Assembly (NCBI GenBank): GCA_045657945.1
Contig: JAZOUB010000035.1
Coordinates: 1 to 64,000 of the forward strand
Length of the DNA: 64,000 nucleotides
Direction: 5' to 3'
Source: HGM04593 sp045657945
GTDB taxonomy: Bacteria; Bacteroidota; Bacteroidia; Bacteroidales; Bacteroidaceae
The translations under genes and the position numbers were made by a program. The notes under the pieces were generated by a model, which had not been told where the DNA came from, did no database searches, and saw only the letters and a list, made by a program, of their open reading frames with translations. Shown piece after piece: positions 54,162 through 60,989 of this stretch (positions are counted from its first letter, which is position 1; every line of letters starts with the position of its first letter).

Positions 54162-54198
54162 GATGGTGACCCGGAAGAAACGGGTCACCATCCTTTTT
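54162..54198 (+). terminator. terminator of mdh
   Basis: GATGGTGACCCG pairs perfectly with CGGGTCACCATC around GAAGAAA and is followed by CTTTTTT. Confidence 0.93.
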
Positions 54199-54250
54199 TG
54201 TGTTATAATCCAAACTTTTGCCTCTTTGATGCAAAAAACGGCCGAAATGT

Positions 54251-54281
54251 TTTGCTATTTGAGAAAATGTATCTACTTTTG
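54251..54281 (+). promoter_or_regulatory. promoter of rpsU
   Basis: TTTG (54251-54254), 19 bases, TACTTTTG (54274-54281): a full match to the Bacteroidetes consensus, 55 bases before rpsU. Confidence 0.75.
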
Positions 54282-54335
54282 CGCTGCATTTTGTCTAAAG
54301 TGAAAAATAATATAAACTAAATAATTAAATAGGAA

Positions 54336-54527
54336 ATGATTGTAGTACCTGTTAAAGAGGGCGAGAATATTGAAAGAGCTCTCAAGAAATTCAAGAGAAA
54401 ATTCGAGAAAACCGGTGTAGTTAAGGAGTTGCGCGCTCGTCAGCAGTTTGACAAGCCTTCAGTTTTGAAGCGTTTGAAGATGGAGCACGCTGTATATGTA
54501 CAGAAGCTTCGCGCAAACGAGGAATAA
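54336..54527 (+). CDS. rpsU: 30S ribosomal protein S21
   Basis: 63 residues: MIVVPVKEGENIERALKKFKRKFEK, then KELRARQQFDKPSVLKR and basic C-terminus. Part of the 30S platform near the anti-Shine-Dalgarno end of 16S rRNA; in Bacteroidetes S21 is implicated in hiding that sequence. Own strong promoter; the recombinase gene follows after 76 bases with a hairpin between. Confidence 0.97.
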   Translation: MIVVPVKEGENIERALKKFKRKFEKTGVVKELRARQQFDKPSVLKRLKMEHAVYVQKLRANEE

Positions 54528-54564
54528 TTTCCCGTTTTTCTTGTTTTTTAATTAAAACTGATTT

Positions 54565-54605
54565 ATATTCGTTGCCGAAAGACCATTTCTTTCGGCAACG
54601 AATAT
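54565..54605 (+). promoter_or_regulatory. 17-bp perfect stem-loop covering the recombinase start codon
   Basis: Arms 54565-54581 and 54589-54605 (core GTTGCCGAAAG/CTTTCGGCAAC) around the loop ACCATTT. The right arm ends on the second base of the recombinase ATG. There is no T-run after it on the plus strand, so it is a poor terminator in that direction; it could end rpsU transcripts only weakly or block initiation of translation. Confidence 0.7.
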
Positions 54606-55494
54606 GTTTATAGACTCATTTATCGGGTATCTGCGAACCGAGAGGCTCTATTCCGTTCATACGCTAAGGGCGTATGAAAACGACCTCCTCGCGTTCAAGG
54701 ACTATGTGGCCCGCATGGATGAGTCGCTTTTATTTTGGGAAGCCGATGTCGATGTCGTGCGCTCGTGGATGGTGTCGTTGATGGATGCCGGCGCTGCACC
54801 GTCGTCCGTTAACCGCAAGCTCAGTTCCCTGCGCTCGTTCTTCGACTTTTTGCGCCGCGAGGGCAAAATCATGGAAAATCCTATTCAGAACCTCAAAGGG
54901 CCCAAGTGCAGGAAGAAGCTCCCGACGTTCGTTAAGGAAGATGAGATGGATGCACTCCTTGATGATGTCGATTTCGGTTCGGGCTATTCCGCTTGTCGCG
55001 ACAGGATGATAATACGACTGTTCTACGAGACCGGTATCCGTCTCTCCGAGCTTGTCTCCATGGATGTGGCATCGGTTGATATTGGGGCTTCGGTGATCAA
55101 GGTTCTTGGAAAACGCAACCGCCAGCGCATAATTCCCTTTGCTGCAGGTCTCAAGGCTGCGCTTGAGGAGTATATGCAAGCCCGTGAACAGTTTGCTGCG
55201 CAGGATAGTCAGGCGCTGTTTCTTTCGGATAAGGGAGCGCGCGTAACGCCGGGAACCATTTACCGCATGGTGAACAGTCGTCTTTCGATTGTCACCTCGG
55301 TGAAGAAAAAGAGCCCTCATGTGCTGCGGCATTCGTTTGCTACAGCCATGCTCAACAACAATGCCGAGATTGGGGCTGTTAAAGAGTTGTTGGGGCATCG
55401 TCAGCTTGCCACCACAGAGATATACACTCACCTTAGTTTTGAGGATTTGAAAGGATTTTATGAAAAGGCTCATCCCAGAGCCGGTAAACAATAA
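54604..55494 (+). CDS. xerC: tyrosine recombinase, XerC/XerD type
   Basis: 296 residues, normal for Xer. N-terminal SAM-like core-binding domain (FIGYLRTERLYSVHTLRAYENDL) and catalytic domain with Arg146 (TGIRLSEL), Lys170 (VLGKRNRQR), His239-x2-Arg242 (HVLRHSFATAML), His265 (LLGHRQLATTEIYTHLS) and Tyr274. Resolves chromosome dimers at dif with a second Xer protein not in the window. The N-terminus matches the family from its first residues, so ATG 54604 is the start although it lies within a hairpin. Genomic setting (rpsU-xer-hpf) is a core one, so this is unlikely to be an integrase. Confidence 0.93.
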   Translation: MFIDSFIGYLRTERLYSVHTLRAYENDLLAFKDYVARMDESLLFWEADVDVVRSWMVSLMDAGAAPSSVNRKLSSLRSFFDFLRREGKIMENPIQNLKGPKCRKKLPTFVKEDEMDALLDDVDFGSGYSACRDRMIIRLFYETGIRLSELVSMDVASVDIGASVIKVLGKRNRQRIIPFAAGLKAALEEYMQAREQFAAQDSQALFLSDKGARVTPGTIYRMVNSRLSIVTSVKKKSPHVLRHSFATAMLNNNAEIGAVKELLGHRQLATTEIYTHLSFEDLKGFYEKAHPRAGKQ

Positions 55495-55512
55495 ATTATA
55501 GGAGGTTTAATT

Positions 55513-55800
55513 ATGGTAACAAGAATTCAATCTGTTCATTTCGATGCATCACAGCAGTTGATGGAGTTCGTGGAGAAAAAAGTTGCGAAGTTGGACAAAC
55601 TTTGTGAAGGTGCGACAGCCCTTGAGGTTACAATGAAACTGATTAAGCCCGAGACCGCCAAGAACAAGGAAGTCGCTTTGCGCGTTTCGGCTGCCGGCGG
55701 CGATCTTTTTGCCTCAAAGATTAGTGACACCTTTGAAGATGCGCTTCTTGGTGCAATTGACGCTGTAAAGACACAGGCCGAGAAGAACAAGAACAAATAA
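55513..55800 (+). CDS. hpf: ribosome hibernation-promoting factor
   Basis: 95 residues, short HPF/YfiA form: MVTRIQSVHFDASQQLMEFVEKKV, DVSAAGG-like strand, DTFEDALLGAIDAVKTQ. Binds the 30S decoding site in stationary phase and favours 100S dimers. A rare clear Shine-Dalgarno site (GGAGG, 55501-55505) precedes it. It follows the recombinase by 18 bases and ends the core region; the accessory island begins just after it. Confidence 0.93.
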   Translation: MVTRIQSVHFDASQQLMEFVEKKVAKLDKLCEGATALEVTMKLIKPETAKNKEVALRVSAAGGDLFASKISDTFEDALLGAIDAVKTQAEKNKNK

Positions 55801-55822
55801 AGCCTTTGCATATATGTAACGC

Positions 55823-55857
55823 ACGCAGCCGCCAATTGGCGGCTGCGTTGTTTTTTT
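55823..55857 (+). terminator. terminator of hpf
   Basis: A perfect 26-bp palindrome (ACGCAGCCGCCAA and its complement) followed by TGTTTTTTT. Confidence 0.93.
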
Positions 55858-55862
55858 AACTT

Positions 55863-55910
55863 GCGACCTATCACTGCGCGCACTGTCGATGCCTTTTGGC
55901 ATTCACCTTT
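55863..55910. repeat. 48-bp unit, first copy
   Basis: Begins TGCGACCTATCACTGCGCGC and holds the hairpin GATGCCTTTTGGCATTC. Directly repeated at 55983-56030 with one difference. A reverse-oriented version is at 57441-57488. Confidence 0.95.
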
Positions 55911-56030
55911 GCTCTTTTATCTTTGCTCTTTGACATCACGCGCTTTCCGTGACCCGCACGGCACGACTACACCGTGCTACGTGCGACCTATCACTGCGCG
56001 CAATGTCGATGCCTTTTGGCATTCACCTTT
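55907..56030. repeat. 124-bp inverted repeat, left arm
   Basis: Matches the reverse complement of 57441-57564 at 122 of 124 positions by my alignment. It holds several small hairpins (GCACGG/CCGTGC, TCACG/CGTGA, GAATGCC/GGCATC). Its inner end (55983-56030) is the second copy of the 48-bp unit and encodes the last 17 residues of the left AraC gene. Confidence 0.95.
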
Positions 56031-56900
56031 CAACTCTCCCTTTTTCACCTTGCGTATCACGGCTGTTGGCGAGAGATTCCAGAATCGCTTTGTCAGGTCG
56101 TTCAACCGTTGGGGCGGTAGTTCCAGTTCATTTGCAATGTGGCTTGCCGTCACTAAGTGCTCCTGCGCCATCTCAATTATTGTAGCCTTTATCCTCTCGT
56201 CGAGCCATTTCTTAGGCTTCATACCATATATAGCCATGAACTTGTTGTTGAAGGTAGCCACCGACAGCCCCGACAATGTAATCAGTCGCGACACATTACC
56301 CTTTGCCTCAAGGTAATTGTTCTCAATGAACGACTCAAAGTCGGCACCACCCGACAGTATCGGGCGCATGAAAGCCGTAATGTCATCCTTTGCATAGTAC
56401 GATGACATGATGTGAAAGAAGTAACTGTTCCATATATGGCATATACCACTGTGCCTTAGTTTTTGTTCGTGTATCTGCGTGTGAATAAGCATCAACAGGT
56501 CATCCATCGCCTTGCAGATAGGCAGCGTGTTGAACGAATAACCCTTTTTTGATGCGTGCTTGCAGAAGTATTCGAGCATCTCCTTGTCGCTGCGTATTAT
56601 GGTAGTGGTGAATGCAAACATAATCACATCGGCATCCTCAACAGCCAACATATCAAACACACCCGCCTTTGGAACAAGCGCCATAGTGCCTTCGCCAATA
56701 ACCTTGTTCTGGTACAATCGCGTACTGAGCTTGATAGCCCCCTTCTTTATCGAAAGAATATAATAATGCTTTGTCGATGGCTCCCGGTAATGCTCATCCT
56801 TGGTCATCGTAATGTGCGCAAACCCCGTTTCGTGCCCGTTCATGCGGCTCGCCATCTGCACAGCACCCTTTTTGCGTGTAATTTTTATCGGCTTTGGCAT
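55977..56900 (-). CDS. AraC-family transcription regulator
   Basis: 307 residues. N-terminal cupin-like ligand domain (about 1-120), then a C-terminal HTH_18 pair of helix-turn-helix units (NVSRLITLSGLSVATFNNKF and TASHIANELELPPQRLNDLTKRF) but without the usual closing FGxSPxxYR sequence; instead it reads NLSPTAVIRKVKKG. The last residues (GECQKASTLRAVIGRT) come from the inverted repeat and differ from any AraC end, so the native C-terminus may have been replaced. Read leftwards, away from the pilus genes. Regulators of this type often stand beside fimbrial operons in Bacteroidales. Confidence 0.8.
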   Translation of the reverse strand: MPKPIKITRKKGAVQMASRMNGHETGFAHITMTKDEHYREPSTKHYYILSIKKGAIKLSTRLYQNKVIGEGTMALVPKAGVFDMLAVEDADVIMFAFTTTIIRSDKEMLEYFCKHASKKGYSFNTLPICKAMDDLLMLIHTQIHEQKLRHSGICHIWNSYFFHIMSSYYAKDDITAFMRPILSGGADFESFIENNYLEAKGNVSRLITLSGLSVATFNNKFMAIYGMKPKKWLDERIKATIIEMAQEHLVTASHIANELELPPQRLNDLTKRFWNLSPTAVIRKVKKGELKGECQKASTLRAVIGRT

Positions 56901-57022
56901 AGTTGTAATATATTGATACCCAAACGGATACCCCCTACTGAAAATAAAAATCGTTAAAGTGTATATAAAAAACGTTACTTCGATTTTAGTGCGAAATTAA
57001 TATTTTTTCTAAAAAAACAACA

Positions 57023-57030
57023 TATTTTTG
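57023..57030 (+). promoter_or_regulatory. -7 box of the small AraC gene
   Basis: TATTTTTG, 31 bases before ATG 57061, in the AT-rich 160-base interval 56901-57060 between the divergent regulators. This interval must hold the start signals of both. Confidence 0.45.
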
Positions 57031-57060
57031 GCACCGAAACAATAAACGACCGACCAAAAT

Positions 57061-57480
57061 ATGGATAAAGCCAATAACGAGTTTCCCCCGATAAGGGTGC
57101 CATTACCCTCCTATAAAGAGAAAATCGATGCCGTTGAAGAGTCACTCAAAGAATGGGTAAAGCTCAGGCACTACCATCGTCCGGGAGTTAAGCTTTCAGA
57201 GGTTGCAGCAGAAACAGGCATTGCCTCCATACACATCTCTTACTGTGTAAGGAACCGAATGAAGATGAACTTTCCGGCATGGCTGAACAGCCTGCGCATA
57301 GAGGATGCCAAGAGAATGATACACCGGAACCCCGATATACCATCCTACGAGGTTGGCTACAAGATAGGTTGCCCCAATCCCGAGACATTCAAGAAGGTGT
57401 TCCAGAAGTTTGCAGGATGCAGCATTGAAGAGTACAGAGCAAAGATGAATGCCAAAAGGCATCGACATTGCGCGCAGTGA
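57061..57480 (+). CDS. short AraC-type DNA-binding protein
   Basis: 139 residues, nearly only the DNA-binding domain: first helix-turn-helix KLSEVAAETGIASIHISYCV, then AWLNSLRIEDAKRMI and second unit PSYEVGYKIGCPNPETFKKVFQKFAGCSIEEYR, the standard AraC ending. No ligand domain, so it may be partnered by another sensor or act constitutively. Residues after EEYRAK (NAKRHRHCAQ) come from the right inverted repeat. It points toward the 61-codon gene and the fimbrillins and is the best candidate for their activator in the present orientation. Confidence 0.82.
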   Translation: MDKANNEFPPIRVPLPSYKEKIDAVEESLKEWVKLRHYHRPGVKLSEVAAETGIASIHISYCVRNRMKMNFPAWLNSLRIEDAKRMIHRNPDIPSYEVGYKIGCPNPETFKKVFQKFAGCSIEEYRAKMNAKRHRHCAQ

Positions 57481-57564
57481 AAGGTCGCACGTAGCACGGT
57501 GTAGTCGTGCCGTGCGGGTCACGGAAAGCGCGTGATGTCAAAGAGCAAAGATAAAAGAGCAAAG
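57441..57564. repeat. 124-bp inverted repeat, right arm
   Basis: Reverse complement of 55907-56030 with two mismatches. It overlaps the 3' end of the short AraC gene and is followed by an AG-rich run of GAGCAAAGATGACA-type short repeats (57557-57602). Confidence 0.95.
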
Positions 57565-57669
57565 ATGACAGAGCAAAGATGACAGAGAAAAGATAAAAGA
57601 GAAAATTCAGGCACACGAAGTGTGATTAAAAGCACTGCAATAAATAAGTAATTTACTAACCTCAAATAT

Positions 57670-57855
57670 ATGAAAAACAACAGACAGACAAAAAAACTTT
57701 ACAGCCCACCGATAACAACTATTGTGGAATTGGAAAGTGAACCATTACTTCAGGCAGCTTCTTCTATTACAGGTTCTGCTCCTGATAGCGATGATTCAGA
57801 ATTCGGTGCTCCGATGCAGCGCCGTGGAGAATGGGGAAATTTATGGAACGAGTGA
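57670..57855 (+). CDS. 61-residue protein of unknown function
   Basis: MKNNRQTKKLYSPPITTIVE, then LESEPLLQAASSITGSAPDSDDSEFGAP and a C-terminal MQRRGEWGNLWNE. Basic start, a short beta-like stretch (TTIVELE), then an Ala/Ser/Gly/Asp-rich tail. No signal peptide or known motif. Small proteins that begin in this way (K-x-Y-x-x-P-x-(I/T)-x-V-(V/L)-E) are, as I recall, common next to surface-protein operons in Bacteroidales, but none has a role I know. First gene of the pilus region, 150 bases before the first fimbrillin. Confidence 0.55.
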   Translation: MKNNRQTKKLYSPPITTIVELESEPLLQAASSITGSAPDSDDSEFGAPMQRRGEWGNLWNE

Positions 57856-57901
57856 AACGAGAGAGATAAATTTCACTATCGCGAGTTTTGCAGCAAATGG
57901 T

Positions 57902-57933
57902 CGCTCGCAGTGTGGAGTAGTCACACCCGAGCG
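57902..57933 (+). promoter_or_regulatory. stem-loop in the leader of the fimbrillin operon
   Basis: CGCTCG...CGAGCG outside and GTGTG-GAGTAGT-CACAC inside, in the 150-base interval 57856-58005. There is no T-run; it may mark RNA processing or stability between the small gene and the fimbrillins. Confidence 0.4.
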
Positions 57934-58005
57934 GGTTGCGATGAGCAAAACGAGTCAATGGGAAATCATTAAACGCTTGACAAAGAATAATAAAACATAA
58001 ACAGT

Positions 58006-59118
58006 ATGAAAATAAATAAACTAATAATTGGTGCGTTGGCGATGCTGTCGTTTGTTTCTTGCAGCAACGATGACATCGTGCCCGACACCCCTGAGCAGCC
58101 GAGCGTGAGCAAATATGAGCAGCTCACCTTCAGCAGTGCTGACGAGCCTTCTACCCGTGCCGTATGGGCAGACCCCAATGGCAGCGGTAGCCTTGTCTTC
58201 AACTGGGAGGCCGATGATAAAGGTACTGAGATGGTGGCATTGCTCTCCGATGGCTCGGCCTTCGTTCGCAATTATTCGTCAGAGAATCCTACAGACGAGG
58301 ACTTGCAAGAGGCGCTGTATCACACCTATATGACCATCAGCCCGCAGGAAGACCTTCACAAGGCCGACTTCAAGACAGTGCGCTATTATAACAAAGAGGA
58401 TAAGGATGCTGCAAAGGCAGTATATGCAGTGACTCCTGTAAACGATTTCTGTATTTTCGAGGCCGATGAGACAAGCTTCAGCGCACAAATGGAGATGCCT
58501 GCATCTTTCGTACAGTCATTCTCCCAGACCCCGGAGTTCCTTCGCGACTATATGATGATGTATGCGCAGGCAACGGTTGTGAATGGTAGTGCAACGCTCA
58601 ATTTCAAGCATATCCCTGCCACTTTCCGTTTCATCATCACCAACAAGCGCCCGACCACTGCAAGGCTTGAAAATATGAGCTTTAGTATTGACGGTGGAGC
58701 ATCAGTAGGTTCTAATTTTGCGGAGGTGCATGGAGATTACACTACTGAAAGCCTTTATGTGGATTTTGCTGGGAATCATAAAAGCATCACCACACTCTTG
58801 AACACCACGCTGGCTTCTCAAGAGTCATACACAGCATACGCTATGGCTCTGCCGTTGTCTGACAGTGAAACTCTCAATGGCAAAGAGATAAAGTTTGTCA
58901 TCAACACCGAAGAGCATGGTTTCCTATCATTCGTCCTCACGGGCTCACAAATAGCCAACGCCAATAAAAGCTATGGTGAAGACATTTACAACTGGGTAAG
59001 CGGCAAGTCCTACACCATCCGCATGAGCCTTGATGATGTGCTCACTTTTGATGGTATCACTGTCGAAGACTGGAACAAAGAGACTATCGATGGTGGTGAA
59101 GCCGAAGAGGAAATTTAA
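58006..59118 (+). CDS. fimbrillin-family (type V pilin-like) lipoprotein
   Basis: 370 residues. Lipoprotein signal with Cys 19 (LSFVSCSND). Thr-Arg at residues 50-51 (EPSTRAVW) lies where FimA (Arg46) and Mfa1 (Arg49) of Porphyromonas are cut by an Arg protease before polymerisation. The Mfa-like fold shows LNFKHIPATFRFIITN in the middle and ITVEDWNKETIDGG at the C-terminus. Likely a pilus subunit, stalk or accessory. The next pilin starts 31 bases later. Confidence 0.82.
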   Translation: MKINKLIIGALAMLSFVSCSNDDIVPDTPEQPSVSKYEQLTFSSADEPSTRAVWADPNGSGSLVFNWEADDKGTEMVALLSDGSAFVRNYSSENPTDEDLQEALYHTYMTISPQEDLHKADFKTVRYYNKEDKDAAKAVYAVTPVNDFCIFEADETSFSAQMEMPASFVQSFSQTPEFLRDYMMMYAQATVVNGSATLNFKHIPATFRFIITNKRPTTARLENMSFSIDGGASVGSNFAEVHGDYTTESLYVDFAGNHKSITTLLNTTLASQESYTAYAMALPLSDSETLNGKEIKFVINTEEHGFLSFVLTGSQIANANKSYGEDIYNWVSGKSYTIRMSLDDVLTFDGITVEDWNKETIDGGEAEEEI

Positions 59119-59149
59119 CAACAAGAATAATATAAAAAAACGAAACAAT

Positions 59150-60103
59150 ATGAAAAAGTATTTTGCAATGGCAGCAGCTGCCCTCGTGTTGGTGGCCTGC
59201 GACAAGAACAACGATGATTTGGGTATTGACAACACCAAGGACACCCCCATCACCATCGCTTCGGCGAGTGTGGCAGATTTGAGTACTCGTGCCGGTACAC
59301 CTGCCGGAACACTGACCAGTGGCTCGCTTTCATTCTTTTTCAATAATAATAGTGGAGACAATAGTCGATATGTTGCCGACTGTGAAAAGTGGACATATAA
59401 GAATGGCAAATGGCAATTCGATGAAACAGGTTTTGATAATCAACAACTCCTTTGGAAGGGTGCGGGTAATGCTATTCCTTGGATTGCTACATATCCTTAT
59501 CGTGATTATAAATATTCATATATTACTAACGATGCCGGTGGTATGGATGAAAAAGTTCCTGCAGACCAAACTGACGAAACGAAGTGGACTGAGTTCGACA
59601 TCCTTTGGGCTACCGGTACTGCTACAAGCAGTTCGATTGAAATTGAGTTCAAGCATCTCTATACCAAGTTCTCAGTGAACCTCACCTATGGTACGGAGGT
59701 TGATGCTACACAGACAATCGAGTCCGTTACTGTCGGAGGAACCTATATTGTCAGAAATTTTAACTATGCCAGTCAAACATGGGGCATTACTCTATCAGAT
59801 ATCACAGACATCAAGGCCCTTGCTCTTGAAACCCCGAACTACATTGACGAGGATGACAAGGACAAAGGAAGATACGACGCCAGTTTCGAGGCACTCATCA
59901 TTCCTCAGACCGCTGCTCCTAAGTTGACTATCGAGATGAGTGACGGTCGTGTATTCGCAACTACACTCACAGAGCAAGAGTTCAAGAGCGGCTATCAGTA
60001 TAACATCAAGCTCAAGGTCGGTCAGGACAAGGTGGAATTGGGAGGTATTACCGCTGCTGAATGGGGAGAGCCTGTTGATGGCGGTCTGCTTGAGACATTA
60101 TAA
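59150..60103 (+). CDS. fimbrillin-family (type V pilin-like) lipoprotein
   Basis: Frame open from 59030, but ATG 59150 gives the lipoprotein signal MKKYFAMAAAALVLVAC (Cys 17); 317 residues. Cleavage-type Arg47 in DLSTRAGTP; IEFKHLYTKFSVNLTYG is the mid-domain strand motif common to fimbrillins (FxHxxxKxxxxL); C-terminus ITAAEWGEPVDGG. Same layout as its two neighbours but little sequence identity. Confidence 0.85.
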   Translation: MKKYFAMAAAALVLVACDKNNDDLGIDNTKDTPITIASASVADLSTRAGTPAGTLTSGSLSFFFNNNSGDNSRYVADCEKWTYKNGKWQFDETGFDNQQLLWKGAGNAIPWIATYPYRDYKYSYITNDAGGMDEKVPADQTDETKWTEFDILWATGTATSSSIEIEFKHLYTKFSVNLTYGTEVDATQTIESVTVGGTYIVRNFNYASQTWGITLSDITDIKALALETPNYIDEDDKDKGRYDASFEALIIPQTAAPKLTIEMSDGRVFATTLTEQEFKSGYQYNIKLKVGQDKVELGGITAAEWGEPVDGGLLETL

Positions 60104-60134
60104 TTTAGAGTTGTAACCTATAACAATATCAATA

Positions 60135-60989
60135 ATGATTATGAAGACATTACGATATATAGCCCTTGCAGCACTGACATTGTCATTCGCTGCATGCGAG
60201 CAGGAAGATTTCAATCCTGCCGTACAAGGTGACCCTGATGCAGTAAAGATCAACGCCACTATCGGCAATATGCAGACCCGTGTGGCATACAGCGGTGATA
60301 ATGGTGTAACAAACTTTGTCAATGGTGATGCCATTAAAGTGGTAAACTTGATGCGCACCTCAAAAAATGAAGCCACCTATACTACTACCGATGGTACGAA
60401 TTGGACTACTACCGATGCTATGGTATGGAACAGCTCATCGAAGAATAAATTCCAGGCATGGTATCCCGTGGCAGAGTACTCTTCGTACGATACGTTCACG
60501 ATTCCTACTGACCAGAGCGATGCTACCAAGTTGGCTTCTGCCGATTGGATGACCGCATCGACCGAGGAAATCGACAAACCCGGAAATGGTGTACTCGACC
60601 TCAACTTCCAGCACCGCTTGGCAAAGGTAACGGTGAACCTTACTTTCAGTTCGCAGTATCCCGAAGGTTTTCAGCACGTATCGGATTTCACATTCTTAAC
60701 CAACGAAGAAACTCCACAGGCAATCACTGCGCTTGCGAATAGCGAAACGTCGTACACCGCTATCTTGCGTCCGGGTGAATATGCAGACGAAAGTTCTTTC
60801 ATCTACTTGATGATGGATGGTATTGACGAGCATTATGTTCTCGGCAAGACTACCACATCAGTCATCAATCTTGAAGCAGGCATGCACTACACCTTCACTC
60901 TCAAAGTAGGTAAAGATGTTGTAAGTATTGATGAGGTCACTGTAGCGGACTGGGAAGAGGAGGAGATTGATGGCGGTGTGGCAGAGTAG
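60135..60989 (+). CDS. fimbrillin-family lipoprotein, ends at an in-frame TAG
   Basis: 284 residues with lipoprotein Cys 21 (SFAACEQ), Arg49 (NMQTRVAYS), LNFQHRLAKVTVNLTF and C-terminus VTVADWEEEEIDGG. It is a complete fimbrillin unit by comparison with the other two. The TAG at 60987-60989 is followed in the same frame by 341 open codons encoding a beta-helix-like domain, so this may be a shortened form of a longer tip or stalk protein. Confidence 0.8.
   Translation: MIMKTLRYIALAALTLSFAACEQEDFNPAVQGDPDAVKINATIGNMQTRVAYSGDNGVTNFVNGDAIKVVNLMRTSKNEATYTTTDGTNWTTTDAMVWNSSSKNKFQAWYPVAEYSSYDTFTIPTDQSDATKLASADWMTASTEEIDKPGNGVLDLNFQHRLAKVTVNLTFSSQYPEGFQHVSDFTFLTNEETPQAITALANSETSYTAILRPGEYADESSFIYLMMDGIDEHYVLGKTTTSVINLEAGMHYTFTLKVGKDVVSIDEVTVADWEEEEIDGGVAE

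Noticed and set aside
54730..55491. 253-codon open frame antisense to the recombinase gene
   Set aside because: It is the shadow of a well-supported Xer protein with all catalytic residues; no independent features.
54604..55494. Phage or island integrase at the edge of the accessory region
   Set aside because: Length, motifs and the rpsU-xer-hpf setting fit a housekeeping Xer recombinase; no att-like repeats adjoin it.
55907..57564. Composite transposon or insertion sequence
   Set aside because: Long inverted repeats are present but no transposase or recombinase is encoded between them, and I saw no target-site duplication.
57722..58000. 92-codon frame overlapping the 61-residue gene
   Set aside because: Out of frame, runs through the leader hairpin, and its composition is not protein-like.
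60987..60989. Genetic code with TAG read as an amino acid
   Set aside because: Other solid genes here end at TAG (for example the propeller lipoprotein at 11411 and the second FAS1 gene at 21997), so TAG is a normal stop.
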